The notes below the pieces were generated by a model. That model saw only the letters and a program-made list of their open reading frames with translations. It was not told the DNA's origin and made no database searches. The position numbers were made by a program, and so were the translations under genes. From Bacteroidales bacterium (GTDB taxonomy: Bacteria > Bacteroidota > Bacteroidia > Bacteroidales > VadinHA17), in the NCBI GenBank assembly GCA_029974835.1, contig JARKQN010000097.1:1-42333 (forward strand): DNA of 42,333 nucleotides, written 5' to 3'. Every line of letters begins with the position of its first letter. Position 1 is the first letter of the stretch. Positions 15,032 through 24,105 of this stretch are shown piece by piece.

Positions 15032-16375
15032 TCAGGAGATTTTAACCGGCCCGCCGAAAAGGAAACGCTCGGGATTTGAGTGGCATATTATCGTTTTCTG
15101 CTCAGGTGTAAGAAAACCTGTTCTGATAAAATTACCTAAATACCCGGTGTAGGAACCTGACCAGAGAAGATTTATCAGAAAATCGGATCCGAAGAGTACA
15201 TGGTTTACGGCGTCACCCGTAAGGGTCTCCGCAACATCCTTATAATCTTTCTCTTCCGGAGTAAGACAGGAAAAATCCGTAAAGACGTTCTTATTTGACG
15301 CAGCGAGCGCCTGAATTGTTTCCAGCCATTCGGAACTGTTGTCTGCCCTGTTCCCCATGTGGGCAAAATTTATCCTGAGATTCCTGAATGAGGAATTGTT
15401 CAGAATTTTTTTCCATCTGGCAGGATCGGTAAACTTAACGGCATCCGGTGAGGTTTTAAATCCGCCGTCACTGCAGTGGATGGTAAGCGGGATGTTTTTC
15501 CTCGCACACTCACTGTAAAGGAACTTCACCTTGTCGAGTTCTGCAGGTTCATTTTCGGGCCAGGGATCAAAGCCCAGAGGCGGATAAAGCTTTATGCCTG
15601 CAAAGATGTAAGAATAGTATTCGGGATCTTCCTTCTCTTTCAGCCTGAAAATAAGATCCTCCAGAGTCGCATTTACGGTGCCAAGTTTTTTCTCGAGCTT
15701 TTTGTTTCTTTCCGCCGGGTCCCTGTCATTCTCGTAACCGGCAAAATATTTATCGATTAAAGCCTTTATCTCGAGCAGGTCATAATTCCTGGTATTTATG
15801 CCCAGAAAAGGAAATATCAGAAACAGTTTATCCTTTTTTTCACCGGTGCTTTTCACAAGCATCAGCTGACCTTCTTTTACCGGATGAACCACCATGTCGT
15901 AGGTGTAATAAAACCTGATTGCATTTATAAGGTCTGCAACCTGACCGGCGACGGGCTTTGCCGGAGGAAGATCATAAAAAACGTTGCTGTTTTTCAGATT
16001 CTTATAGCCGAAATCCATCAGCAGAGGACAGAGCACCACCTTGTCAATTTTGTTTCCGTCGGGCATTTCGGGAATACCGGCTTTCTTCAGGTAATAGTCG
16101 GTGAGCAGAAAGTGGTATTCTATCTGATTTTCCATCATGGTGAGCAGGTTTCTGAACCTTGCAGCATCATGTTCAATAAAATTCCTGATTCCGGCTGCTA
16201 TCTTGCCCGGGAACATTTTGAAGAGGCCTATGGGAGCAAGGTTCATCAGGCAAGGGAGCTTTCGGAGGAAATCCTTAACCGACCCCTTTGAAATCAGGTC
16301 TTCCCTGAGGATAAAAGCAAGCAGGTTGGGATGGCTCAGGTCGAAGGCATGATAATGTATGTCGTAAAATCTCAT
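15032..16375 (-). CDS. Amidohydrolase / metal-dependent TIM-barrel hydrolase
   Basis: 447-aa protein. Metal-ligand landmarks of the amidohydrolase superfamily are visible in order: HYHAF with the HxH-type motif at residues 6-8, IHCSDGG, NFAHMGN and LFGSDF with the terminal Asp. The insert between about 60 and 260 is larger than in simple amidohydrolase_2 proteins and rich in Lys and Phe. Its gene follows the nucleoside transporter gene by 9 nt on the same strand, so the two form an operon. A nucleoside- or base-related substrate is a guess from that neighbour only. Confidence 0.78.
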   Translation of the reverse strand: MRFYDIHYHAFDLSHPNLLAFILREDLISKGSVKDFLRKLPCLMNLAPIGLFKMFPGKIAAGIRNFIEHDAARFRNLLTMMENQIEYHFLLTDYYLKKAGIPEMPDGNKIDKVVLCPLLMDFGYKNLKNSNVFYDLPPAKPVAGQVADLINAIRFYYTYDMVVHPVKEGQLMLVKSTGEKKDKLFLIFPFLGINTRNYDLLEIKALIDKYFAGYENDRDPAERNKKLEKKLGTVNATLEDLIFRLKEKEDPEYYSYIFAGIKLYPPLGFDPWPENEPAELDKVKFLYSECARKNIPLTIHCSDGGFKTSPDAVKFTDPARWKKILNNSSFRNLRINFAHMGNRADNSSEWLETIQALAASNKNVFTDFSCLTPEEKDYKDVAETLTGDAVNHVLFGSDFLINLLWSGSYTGYLGNFIRTGFLTPEQKTIICHSNPERFLFGGPVKIS

Positions 16376-16384
16376 CCGGCAAAA

Positions 16385-17662
16385 CTACATAAGTATTCCG
16401 GCCAGGCTTGCTGAAATATAGGAAGCCATGGTTCCGCACAGCATGGCTTTAATCCCCAGCCGGGCCAGATCTGCTTTCCTGTCGGGAGCAAGCGCTCCTA
16501 TGCCGCCAATCTGTATTGCCACGGAACTGAAATTTGCAAACCCGCAAAGCGCAAAGCTTGCAATCACAACCGACTTTGCGCTCAGTGCTCCCTGCTGAAT
16601 AAGGGGCGAAAGGTCGGAATATGCAACAAATTCATTTATAACCATTTTTGTTCCCATCAGGGAGCCGACCTGCAGCGATTCGGATGACGGAACGCCCATG
16701 ACAACCGCAATAAGGGAAAACAGGGCTCCGAAAATATCCTTCAGCCTGAGGTGGTTGACATCTATTCCTATCGAATTGAGCGATACACCCGTCCATGCCA
16801 GGAAATGTCCAAGGTAACCGAGTACCGCATCAATAAGTGCAATCAGGGCAATGACTCCGATCAGCATCGCGACCACATTGATTGAGACCCTCATGCCGTC
16901 GCTTGCTCCGTGTGCAATGGCATCCATTATGTTGGAATGCTCCTTCTTCACCTCCAGCTTCACAGTCCCTTTTGTCTGCGACTCTTCTGTTTCGGGATAG
17001 ACAATCTTTGATATAACAAGTGCACCGGGTGCCGCCATGAGGCTTGCAGCAAGCAGGTACGATGCCGGCACTCCCATTGAGATATAAACCGCCATAACTC
17101 CGCCTGCTATACAGGCCATGCTGCCTGTCATCGAAGCAAGCAGCTCGGAACGGGTCATGCCCGAGAGATATGGTCTGATCATTATCTGGGCCTCTACCTG
17201 GCCAACGAAGGCGCTTGCCACGTTCGAAAGAGCCTCGCTGCCGCTAACCCTCATTGCCCAATGTACGAAACGTGCAAAAAGAGCAACAACCCTCTGCATT
17301 ATACCCACATGGTAAGCCATGGCCACCAGGACGCATACAAAAATTATTGTTGGCAGCAGAATGAACAGAAATACTCCGCTCTTCACTATTCCTTCCGGTA
17401 AAATATCAGAAACTTTGGTAAGATCGCCGAAAACAAAAAGAGCCCCCTCCTTCGAAAAATCGAGAAGCTTGTTTATTGCCCTGCCCAGCCAGTAAAATAT
17501 CTCCTGACCGAGAGGCACTTTAAGTATAAAAACAGCCAGCCCTGTTTGCAGGAGCAGACCGGTAATTACAATTCTGTAATTAATGGCTTTTCTGTTATTC
17601 GACCACAGCCATGCAATCAGAAGAATGACCATTATTCCGATAATGCCGGTAAATCTTGCCAT
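16385..17662 (-). CDS. Concentrative nucleoside transporter (NupC/CNT family)
   Basis: 425-aa inner-membrane symporter importing nucleosides with H+ or Na+. Family landmarks: the N-terminal helix pair, the AFVGQVEAQIMIRPYL motif (normally FxGQxEAP), SMACIAGGVMAVYI, the VPSSESLQVGSLMGTKMVINEFVAY segment and the final ALCGFANFSSVAIQIGG. The residues that line the nucleoside site in CNT proteins (Gly-Gln and Glu in GQVEA, then the NEFVAY and FANFSS loops) are present. The first gene of the operon with the amidohydrolase. Length and topology are typical. Confidence 0.93.
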   Translation of the reverse strand: MARFTGIIGIMVILLIAWLWSNNRKAINYRIVITGLLLQTGLAVFILKVPLGQEIFYWLGRAINKLLDFSKEGALFVFGDLTKVSDILPEGIVKSGVFLFILLPTIIFVCVLVAMAYHVGIMQRVVALFARFVHWAMRVSGSEALSNVASAFVGQVEAQIMIRPYLSGMTRSELLASMTGSMACIAGGVMAVYISMGVPASYLLAASLMAAPGALVISKIVYPETEESQTKGTVKLEVKKEHSNIMDAIAHGASDGMRVSINVVAMLIGVIALIALIDAVLGYLGHFLAWTGVSLNSIGIDVNHLRLKDIFGALFSLIAVVMGVPSSESLQVGSLMGTKMVINEFVAYSDLSPLIQQGALSAKSVVIASFALCGFANFSSVAIQIGGIGALAPDRKADLARLGIKAMLCGTMASYISASLAGILM

Positions 17663-17738
17663 AATAAAACAATTGCAGTGATATGTTTCAAACCTACATT
17701 ATTTTTTCCGAATAGCGCCTTCGGAGATAGGATTTTTT

Positions 17739-18551
17739 TCAGATGCGGACTGCAAACTCTCCTTTTGCAGGTATTGCCCTGTAAATTGCCTTGGCTTCCT
17801 TTGCGGGGAGAGTAATCTTTATGTATGGCTTGTAGTCGGGCCTGCTGAAGGTAAACATGCACCTTAAAATGTACCCGGCATTTCTTAACCTGTCGGCCAG
17901 GTCAAATGCAAAGCGGTGCATCCGGGCCGGCATGTTACCGCCGGTCTCCTGGTAAATGTAAAGCCTGAAACCGTTTTCTGTTTCGAGAATGATGTTTACA
18001 TATTCCTTCCTTGAAGTGTCGGGTACTTCATAAGGCTTATACTCTGAGGTGTCGCGGGGTGCAACCTTATGGACAACCGGCTCCTTCGGAATTGAAGCGA
18101 TGGAATTTTTTATTGTGAAAGGTTTGGAAAGCAGCGATGTTATTGCGTACTGGTCACATCCGGTAAAAACCCTGCTGATCCTGATACTGCTCATCCGTGA
18201 TGAAAATACGGTCACCCCTTTAATTTCAACTCTTGCAGTGCTGTCAGTCATGTCGAGAGATAATGCTGCTGAATCGGTTGCCGCCATTGTTATTCTGGCC
18301 TGCAGGAAGGCTTTCTGCCGGTAAAGGGCAATAAATGAAGAATCTGTCAGCAGGGTATCGTTTATACCACCCTTTTCAGGTTTTTTATACGCATACTCAT
18401 TTTTTATTGAATCTATCTTTGTTGAAGGGGCAAGGAGTGAAAGAAACAGATAACCGCCGGCAAACAATGCAATGACAATTGCAGCAATTACTCTCTTTCC
18501 TGAAACCTGTTTACGCGGTTCTTCAATATTGGTATTTTTGTCTGTTTCCAT
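17739..18551 (-). CDS. Membrane-anchored protein of unknown function
   Basis: 270-aa protein with a single N-terminal membrane anchor (about residues 22-42) after a polar cytoplasmic tail; the rest is extracytoplasmic. The C-terminal 90 residues (NIILETENGFRLYIYQETGG, LADRLRNAGYILRCMF, ITLPAKEAKAIYRAIPAKGEF) look like an alpha/beta domain. No family was recognised. It is the last gene of the minus-strand operon with a lipoprotein and two L,D-transpeptidases, with only 6 nt to the upstream gene, so it probably helps in the same envelope process. Confidence 0.72.
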   Translation of the reverse strand: METDKNTNIEEPRKQVSGKRVIAAIVIALFAGGYLFLSLLAPSTKIDSIKNEYAYKKPEKGGINDTLLTDSSFIALYRQKAFLQARITMAATDSAALSLDMTDSTARVEIKGVTVFSSRMSSIRISRVFTGCDQYAITSLLSKPFTIKNSIASIPKEPVVHKVAPRDTSEYKPYEVPDTSRKEYVNIILETENGFRLYIYQETGGNMPARMHRFAFDLADRLRNAGYILRCMFTFSRPDYKPYIKITLPAKEAKAIYRAIPAKGEFAVRI

Positions 18552-18557
18552 CTGCTT

Positions 18558-19346
18558 TCAGAAAATATATACTCTCGATCCTACCGTGAGTGAATTAAAT
18601 ACCGCTTCGAGATCCTCGTCATTCAACCTTACGCACCCGTGAGTGACCGGCATGCCCATGTATCTTTCATAGAGGGTCCCGTGAATCAGATATCCGTCAC
18701 CGAGGCTCATGGCATAATCGCCCAGCACTCCCCATTCGTATCTCGACTCGTCGTCGGCCGGCGGAACAGGCAGACCTTCTTCTATAAATGCCCAGTCGGG
18801 TTTCACCCAAAGGGGTTTAACTATTTTTTGCTGAATGGTAAATCTTCCCTTAGGTGTTTTAAATATCCACTCCCTCGAACCCTCGGGAGTAACAAGCCTG
18901 ATATAACTTCCTGAGCTGCAATAGCCTTCTCTGGTCATTTTCCGGTTCTGGTAAAGCCGGAATTTATTTTCGGTAGTGTTTATCACCAGATAGGAATATG
19001 GCGTATATGACTGATACTTTCCCGACAGGTTTCGTATTTCATTGTTCAGCTTTGCTATCTCCCGCTTATGATCCTTTACATAATTATGGTTTTTCAATGC
19101 CGGAGAAATATAGGATGATTTCCTTCCGGAGTCCTGCAGTGCAGGTACAAGGTAAAGGAAAAACCCTGTAATTGCAATAACGGAAAATAAGATTGCAAAT
19201 ATTCTGGATGTAAATGTAACTGTCTTTCTTACTACCCTGTTGGCGGCGACAGCCCTCACAAAACCTGATATCATCTGCACGAGCTCTGACTCTGCAAAGC
19301 TGCGGCCCTGACTATCAGGATGATCTGTATTCAGGTTTTCATTCAT
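18558..19346 (-). CDS. L,D-transpeptidase (YkuD domain), membrane anchored
   Basis: 262-aa protein. One membrane helix at about 46-67 follows a charged N-terminus. The YkuD catalytic domain spans about 118-262, with the motif IHG (H222) and VTHGCVRLND (H236, G237, C238, R240), the canonical HxxxS/THGCxR nucleophile region. It should make 3-3 cross-links or attach proteins to peptidoglycan in the periplasm. The start overlaps the end of the other transpeptidase gene by 8 nt, showing tight coupling. A short coiled-coil stretch (85-112) links anchor and domain. Confidence 0.92.
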   Translation of the reverse strand: MNENLNTDHPDSQGRSFAESELVQMISGFVRAVAANRVVRKTVTFTSRIFAILFSVIAITGFFLYLVPALQDSGRKSSYISPALKNHNYVKDHKREIAKLNNEIRNLSGKYQSYTPYSYLVINTTENKFRLYQNRKMTREGYCSSGSYIRLVTPEGSREWIFKTPKGRFTIQQKIVKPLWVKPDWAFIEEGLPVPPADDESRYEWGVLGDYAMSLGDGYLIHGTLYERYMGMPVTHGCVRLNDEDLEAVFNSLTVGSRVYIF

Positions 19347-20469
19347 TTTCTGCGGAAATTATATCCTCAATTTTCCTGAGTGAACCTACAATGGTTACCG
19401 GAGTTCCGGTCTTTACAAGAGGGAAGAGTATATCCATATCCTTGTCGGAAAGCGCCACGCAGCCGTCGGTCCAGTCGGCCCCCCTCCCGCCTCCGCCGTG
19501 TATCTCAATTCCGTTGCCGATTTTTGTTCCCTTGGGAATGATTCCCCGGGCAATATCCGATTTAAATCTTTCAACATCTTCGGAATTGGGATAATTTATT
19601 GCCAGCGACTTGTGATATTGTGTCTCTTTTCCCTGGTATTTACGGGTGATGACATATTTTCCCTCAGGGGTTGCCTTGTCTCCCATTCTTCTTTTATCTC
19701 CAACCCAGTTTTTACCGAGTTCTGCATCGAATTCATATTTTATTCTGCCATTGTTGTAGAGGTAGCATTTCCTGGCAATTTTATCCACCAGTATAAGCGC
19801 CGAGTTGTTTTTCGCCGATTCGGCAATGGAGGTTTCAGCCCACTTTTTCCACATGGGATATGCTCCGAAATAAGATTTTAATTCCTCCATTGCACTTTTT
19901 AAAACTTCTGCCAGCAGGTATTCTGCATCCGTAATCTTACGGTTTGCTGCGAGCAACTGGTTCTTTTTAAAAGCCACCTCTGCCTCACGCAGCATCAGTC
20001 TGCCCTTTGCAAGCCGTGTCCTCAGTTCTTCCCGGAGAGGGTACCTCCCAAAAAACCTTTCGATCTGACTGTCAGTTTTTTTTGTCTCTTTAATCTGGCT
20101 GCCTATTCTTTCCCTGAGGTTTCTGCTTCCCGAGACGGAGGAAGTTGCTGCAAGCCGGCCCTTTTCGGCAGCTTCTTTTGCAAAGGCTATGACGCCGGTA
20201 TAGTCGCGAAAATAAATAAATCTTCTGTTTTCTCTCCTCCACGCGGCCATGGCAGAATCGTATGCGGCTTTGGCTTCGCGGAAAAGCCTGCGTGAATAAA
20301 GAGGGGCATTGCTCGACGATGCTTCCGAAAGTGCAGCCATGGCTTCCCTTATTTCTTCCTCAGGCGAATCGGGGACAAAAATAACCGCGGCAATGCCAAG
20401 AAGGGCAGTAACTGACAGGATGATCGCCACTCTTCCTATTAATTTTACAACAACTCTGCCCTGTTTCAT
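19339..20469 (-). CDS. L,D-transpeptidase-like protein with helical N-terminal region and variant active site
   Basis: 376-aa protein. A membrane helix or signal anchor at about 11-32 is followed by a long Ala/Arg/Glu-rich helical region (35-215), likely coiled coil. The YkuD-like domain (222-365) has H324 in EIHGGGG and the nucleophile in ADWTDGCVAL (C337). This is the DWTxGC variant rather than SHGCxR; the usual His before GC and the Arg after it are replaced. Such variants are annotated as L,D-transpeptidases but could differ in activity. The long helical part resembles the neighbouring lipoprotein and may bind it or span the periplasm. Gene order: lipoprotein, terminator, this gene, second transpeptidase, unknown protein. 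Confidence 0.88.
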   Translation of the reverse strand: MKQGRVVVKLIGRVAIILSVTALLGIAAVIFVPDSPEEEIREAMAALSEASSSNAPLYSRRLFREAKAAYDSAMAAWRRENRRFIYFRDYTGVIAFAKEAAEKGRLAATSSVSGSRNLRERIGSQIKETKKTDSQIERFFGRYPLREELRTRLAKGRLMLREAEVAFKKNQLLAANRKITDAEYLLAEVLKSAMEELKSYFGAYPMWKKWAETSIAESAKNNSALILVDKIARKCYLYNNGRIKYEFDAELGKNWVGDKRRMGDKATPEGKYVITRKYQGKETQYHKSLAINYPNSEDVERFKSDIARGIIPKGTKIGNGIEIHGGGGRGADWTDGCVALSDKDMDILFPLVKTGTPVTIVGSLRKIEDIISAENE

Positions 20470-20476
20470 AATTTTA

Positions 20477-20503
20477 TAAAAAACCCCGGGTGATTACCCG
20501 GGG
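20477..20503 (-). terminator. Strong terminator between the lipoprotein and transpeptidase genes
   Basis: On the minus strand CCCCGGGT-AATC-ACCCGGGG is an 8-bp GC stem with a 4-nt loop, followed by TTTTTT. It lies 35 nt after the lipoprotein stop and just before the next gene. It probably makes the lipoprotein mRNA the major transcript, with read-through giving lower expression of the enzymes. Confidence 0.85.
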
Positions 20504-20537
20504 ATTTGAATGCAAAATTAATTCAATTTTTTACTTC

Positions 20538-21134
20538 TCAGATACGGCCGCCAACCTTTTTAATGGCTTCCTTAAGATCGTTGTTGATCTTGTCGGCAGT
20601 CTCTTTGGCAGCTTTCAGCTTGTTGAGGGCATCCATATATTTGCCTTCAACATAGAGATTCTGAGCTTCTGCAGAAGCAGCTGAAACAGTTTCCATTTCG
20701 GTTTTCATCTGCTCAAGAACAGCAGCGCCTTCCTTACCCCTCGGAGCCCTCGGGAAAAGTTTTGTATTCTCTTCAATTACGCCCTTGAGGCTTTCGATAA
20801 GGGTTTCAACTTCCTTCTTTACCTCTTCTTTTCTTGCAACTGCGCTTTCCTGAACTGTCTTGGCAAGTGCAACAACCTTAGTCAGATTTTCCTTTGCAGG
20901 ACCATACTTCTTGAAAAGTTTTGATTTCTGACCTTCAATGTAGGCATTCACAGCCCTCATTGAATCCTGAAGAGCTGCAAAATCGGCCGGAACGTACACG
21001 TCTGCCTGAGCTGTCTGTGCAGCTGCTATGGCAGCATTGGCTTCATCTACCTGTGCCTGGGGCACTTTTCCGCAACCTGCAAGCATAGCAGTCATTACTA
21101 CAACTGCAAATCCGGTTAAAATTCTGTTTTTCAT
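20538..21134 (-). CDS. Helical lipoprotein of unknown function
   Basis: 198-aa lipoprotein: signal peptide with lipobox LAGC (C21). The mature part is almost entirely alpha-helical, rich in Ala, Lys and Glu with heptad-like spacing, and lacks tryptophan and further cysteine. The pattern resembles DUF4398-like and Braun-lipoprotein-like helical outer-membrane lipoproteins. The C-terminus KKVGGRI has no terminal Lys, so a direct Lpp-type attachment is not evident. It is the first gene of the L,D-transpeptidase operon, separated by a strong terminator, which suggests it is made in excess. Confidence 0.85.
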   Translation of the reverse strand: MKNRILTGFAVVVMTAMLAGCGKVPQAQVDEANAAIAAAQTAQADVYVPADFAALQDSMRAVNAYIEGQKSKLFKKYGPAKENLTKVVALAKTVQESAVARKEEVKKEVETLIESLKGVIEENTKLFPRAPRGKEGAAVLEQMKTEMETVSAASAEAQNLYVEGKYMDALNKLKAAKETADKINNDLKEAIKKVGGRI

Positions 21135-21203
21135 CTTTCAGACCTTTTTACTTTGTTAATGATTAATATTAAAATAGTTATTTAAAGATTTCTTTTTGCC
21201 CTG

Positions 21204-21211
21204 CAAAGATA
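21204..21211 (-). promoter_or_regulatory. -7 element of the lipoprotein operon
   Basis: On the minus strand TATCTTTG fits TAnnTTTG, 69 nt upstream of the lipoprotein start codon. The region further upstream is very AT-rich (21212-21310), which may act as an UP-like stimulus; no clear -33 TTTG is seen. Confidence 0.5.
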
Positions 21212-21395
21212 AATCACTTAAATGAAACTTAAAAGAAATTTTTAATCTTTTTTTAATCTCGATTTAATATATTTTTAATTAATATTATATATCACAATAT
21301 ATCAATGCGTTATATTATCAGCCAAATATCGGTGATGAATCAGAATAAATACACGGATTCTCTTCGCCTGAAGAGGGTACCCTGTCCGGGAACCT

Positions 21396-22079
21396 TCAGA
21401 ATTTTATGCCTTTGTCGTTGAGAAGCCTGATGTAAACATCCCTGCGGGGCACATCCGACGACACCAGTCGCTTGTACCAGACCGCTGCCTCAACTTTATT
21501 GCCTGCATCAACAGCCGCATTGATGATATTGACATATAATAACCCGTCAACGCCGGGATTTGTGTTTTCTTTAAGAAACTGACTGAAAAGAGTTATATTT
21601 TCCCCGGGAGTCTTTACCGCCGCCTCGGAAAAAAGCCTCTCAAGCCTGTTATTCAATTCGTTATCGAGTACAATTCCGTATATGGCATAGCAATTAGCCC
21701 CGCACTCCTCAACAACATCAACCCATTTGGTTTTTTCAGGCAGAGGCGGGAACACAAGTTCATACTGAAGTTTCTCCCCAACACTCAGAAATTTATGAAG
21801 CTCCGGGCAATATGGTATGCCTGACGCTTTTGTAAGCCTTAGCCTCGTTTTGTCAGGTAAATATAAATAAGTCCTTCTGTCGGTGCAGAAGTACCCTCCG
21901 GCAATCCTGTTTTCCACTGAAAGGTATAATGTGGTTGATTGCGGGCTGGTCTCTATCCTCAGTAATTCAATTGTCTCCGGGGTTTTGGATGAATAGAATG
22001 GCTTGAGATATGTCTGTCCCGCCATTGGTGCACTCAGAAAAGTGCACATAATCAGTAAATATATCCTGCCTTTTTCCAT
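21396..22079 (-). CDS. Secreted protein of unknown function
   Basis: 227-aa protein with a signal peptide (MEKGRIYLLIMCTFLSAPMAGQ). The first half looks like a beta-sandwich with four or five cysteines (FCTDRR, PYCPEL, EECGANCYAIYG); the second half (about 150-227) is helical with a TPR-like repeat (NIINAAVDAGNKVEAAVWYKRL). No family was recognised. The in-frame ATG at 22145 would add 22 residues with no signal-peptide character and would overlap the 11-bp repeat operator, so the start at 22079 is preferred. It is divergent from the surface lipoprotein at 22262, and both could respond to the shared repeats. Confidence 0.72.
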   Translation of the reverse strand: MEKGRIYLLIMCTFLSAPMAGQTYLKPFYSSKTPETIELLRIETSPQSTTLYLSVENRIAGGYFCTDRRTYLYLPDKTRLRLTKASGIPYCPELHKFLSVGEKLQYELVFPPLPEKTKWVDVVEECGANCYAIYGIVLDNELNNRLERLFSEAAVKTPGENITLFSQFLKENTNPGVDGLLYVNIINAAVDAGNKVEAAVWYKRLVSSDVPRRDVYIRLLNDKGIKF

Positions 22080-22123
22080 AGCATTAAGAAGGCTGAAATT
22101 TACGATTTTTTTGAGTGTCGTCC

Positions 22124-22201
22124 GTAACCGTTCTGTAACTTTCACTTAACCGTCTCTTAACATCCTCTTAACCGGCATGAAACAAGCCTGGTCTACTTTT
22201 G
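22124..22201 (+). promoter_or_regulatory. Five 11-bp-spaced TTAAC/GTAAC repeats and -7 element
   Basis: GTAAC at 22124 and 22135 and TTAAC at 22146, 22157 and 22168 stand at exactly 11 bp. This is the direct-repeat geometry of OmpR/PhoB-family response regulators. TACTTTTG (22194-22201) is the -7 element of the downstream lipoprotein gene; no -33 TTTG is found, so the repeats probably replace it, as Pho boxes do in known promoters. Confidence 0.8.
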
Positions 22202-22261
22202 AACCGTAATTAAAACCGGTTTGAATTTTTAAAGTCAATAAATAAATCAAAAACAAAAATT

Positions 22262-24031
22262 ATGAAGAAATTACTTATTATTACTGCATTAAGCACCATG
22301 GCACTTGCCTTCGGGTGCAGGGAAAAATTCGCGCCTCCTGAGGTTACGGCGCCTCAATCCGAAAATGTTGAAACAGGAAAAGCTGTTGATCTTTCATTTA
22401 CGTTCAAAGCCGGGGCCGGTTTCGCATCAGCTTCCGTTACAGCAACCGGGGGAAGTGCAGCAATTAAAACCAATGCAACAAAAGGGGCTGCCGACGGGAC
22501 AATAGTTGTTACATTCACCGCAGGAACATCAATAGGTGCCGGTTCGGTTACTCTTAAGGTTACTGATGCAGAAGGACAAATGGCCGATGCCACTGCCATA
22601 CTTTCTCTCTTTGAGAAAGGTGCGCCTGAAATTTCACAGCCCCCGATAAGCGAAGTACAGCAGCTTAAAACAATTGACATCTCATTTAACTTTACTTCAG
22701 AGGCAGGTTACAAATCAGCCGCCCCTGCAGCAACTAACGGCACTGCAGTTATTAAAACCGCTCCTGCCGCCAATGCCACTACGGGAACCGTGGTTGTAAC
22801 ATTCACGGCCGCAAGAACCACAGGTGCCGGTTCGGTAACTCTTACAATTACGGACAACAACAACAAATCAGGGCAGAGAATTGCTGTTGTTAATGTGACC
22901 GGCAGGCCGACTGTTTCGGTAACACAGAATATTTCCACAAACACTACATGGACAACAGGTACAATATATATACTTGAAGGAAGAATAGCTGTTCTTGATG
23001 GTGCAACGCTTACCATTCAGCCGGGTGTTATCGTAAAAGGCCGTGAAGGAACAGGTTCAAATGCAACTGCCCTTATTGTGGCTCGCGGCGGCAAGCTAAT
23101 GGCAGAGGGAACAGCCGAATCGCCTGTTATCTTTACTTCTGTTGCCGACCAGATTCTTCCCGGCGAAATCGCCAGTCCGAACCTTCAGCCAACCGTACCT
23201 GGTCTCTGGGGAGGTTTGCTGATACTTGGCAAGGCCCCCATCTCCGCTGCCACCGACGAAATGCAGATTGAAGGTATTCCCGTAACAGATCTGAACGGAC
23301 GCTACGGAGGTTCAGTTCCTGACGACAACTCAGGTGTAATTAAATATATATCCATACGTCACGGTGGTGCAAACATTGGCGAAGGAAACGAAATCAACGG
23401 TCTTACGCTCGGTGGTGTGGGAAGCGGTACCGTAATTGAAAATGTAGAGGTTGTGGCAAACGACGATGACGGCATTGAGTGGTTTGGAGGGACTGTCAAC
23501 GTTAAGAACGTTATTATATGGAACCCGTTTGATGACGGTATTGACACAGATCAGGCATGGGCCGGCACTCTCGATAATTTTATCGTAATATGCGGTGAAG
23601 GCACTGACCATACTCTTGAGATAGACGGACCGGAAGGCACCATGATGGCGGCTCATACAGTCAGAAATGGCTCATGCAAAGGAGCAGTTAATGCCGAACT
23701 GGGTGATTTCAGGGCCGGTGCAAGAGGCCTCTTCGAGAAAATTTATTTCTTTGGATATCCCGATCCGGTTAACGACACACCTGCCGGTGAAGGCGACCTT
23801 ACTCTCAGCGGCACAGCTACACAGGATAATTTTGCCAACGGAATTCTTGTATTCAATAACCTGGAGATAGTACCTGAAAATACCACTACGCCGCTAAGTT
23901 CAATATTCCTCAACGGGACAGATGTTCACGCCACAGCTGTTACAGCAAATACAAAAACAGTCGGAGCCGACAAGACAAAATTCTCAGGCTGGTCGTGGGC
24001 AGCAGTTGCAAACCAGTTAACAAACTTTTAA
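22262..24031 (+). CDS. Surface lipoprotein with two Ig-like repeats and a beta-helix
   Basis: 589-aa lipoprotein (lipobox AFGC, C19). Two homologous Ig-like modules span about 27-118 and 120-215; they share the patterns VTFTAGTS/VTFTAART and GAGSVTL. A right-handed beta-helix region follows (about 220-560) with IYILEGRIAVLDGATLTIQPGVIVKG-type rungs shortened here to their start, plus Asp/Gly-rich loops (NDDDGIEWFGG, DDGIDTDQAW). It precedes a TonB-dependent receptor gene and probably works with it at the outer membrane, in the manner of SusD-like partners, though it is not a SusD homologue. Control by the 11-bp repeats suggests induction by the response regulator encoded at 27235, possibly under phosphate limitation. 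Confidence 0.85.
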   Translation: MKKLLIITALSTMALAFGCREKFAPPEVTAPQSENVETGKAVDLSFTFKAGAGFASASVTATGGSAAIKTNATKGAADGTIVVTFTAGTSIGAGSVTLKVTDAEGQMADATAILSLFEKGAPEISQPPISEVQQLKTIDISFNFTSEAGYKSAAPAATNGTAVIKTAPAANATTGTVVVTFTAARTTGAGSVTLTITDNNNKSGQRIAVVNVTGRPTVSVTQNISTNTTWTTGTIYILEGRIAVLDGATLTIQPGVIVKGREGTGSNATALIVARGGKLMAEGTAESPVIFTSVADQILPGEIASPNLQPTVPGLWGGLLILGKAPISAATDEMQIEGIPVTDLNGRYGGSVPDDNSGVIKYISIRHGGANIGEGNEINGLTLGGVGSGTVIENVEVVANDDDGIEWFGGTVNVKNVIIWNPFDDGIDTDQAWAGTLDNFIVICGEGTDHTLEIDGPEGTMMAAHTVRNGSCKGAVNAELGDFRAGARGLFEKIYFFGYPDPVNDTPAGEGDLTLSGTATQDNFANGILVFNNLEIVPENTTTPLSSIFLNGTDVHATAVTANTKTVGADKTKFSGWSWAAVANQLTNF

Positions 24032-24046
24032 AAACCAAACAAAGAC

Positions 24047-24077
24047 CCGCAGGGTACCGGACTCTGCGGACCTTTTT
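24047..24077 (+). terminator. Weak terminator or attenuator between lipoprotein and receptor genes
   Basis: CCGCAG (24047-24052) pairs with CTGCGG (24064-24069); the outer flanks AAG/CTT add pairs with mismatches, and TTTTT follows at 24073. It lies between two genes of an apparent operon, so it probably tunes the ratio of lipoprotein to receptor. Confidence 0.6.
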
Positions 24078-24105
24078 AATAAATATTCTAATATTACCTG
24101 AAATT

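Noticed and set aside
22080-22145. Upstream start for the secreted protein at 21396-22079
   Set aside because: It would add 22 residues before the signal peptide and overlap the 11-bp repeat operator.
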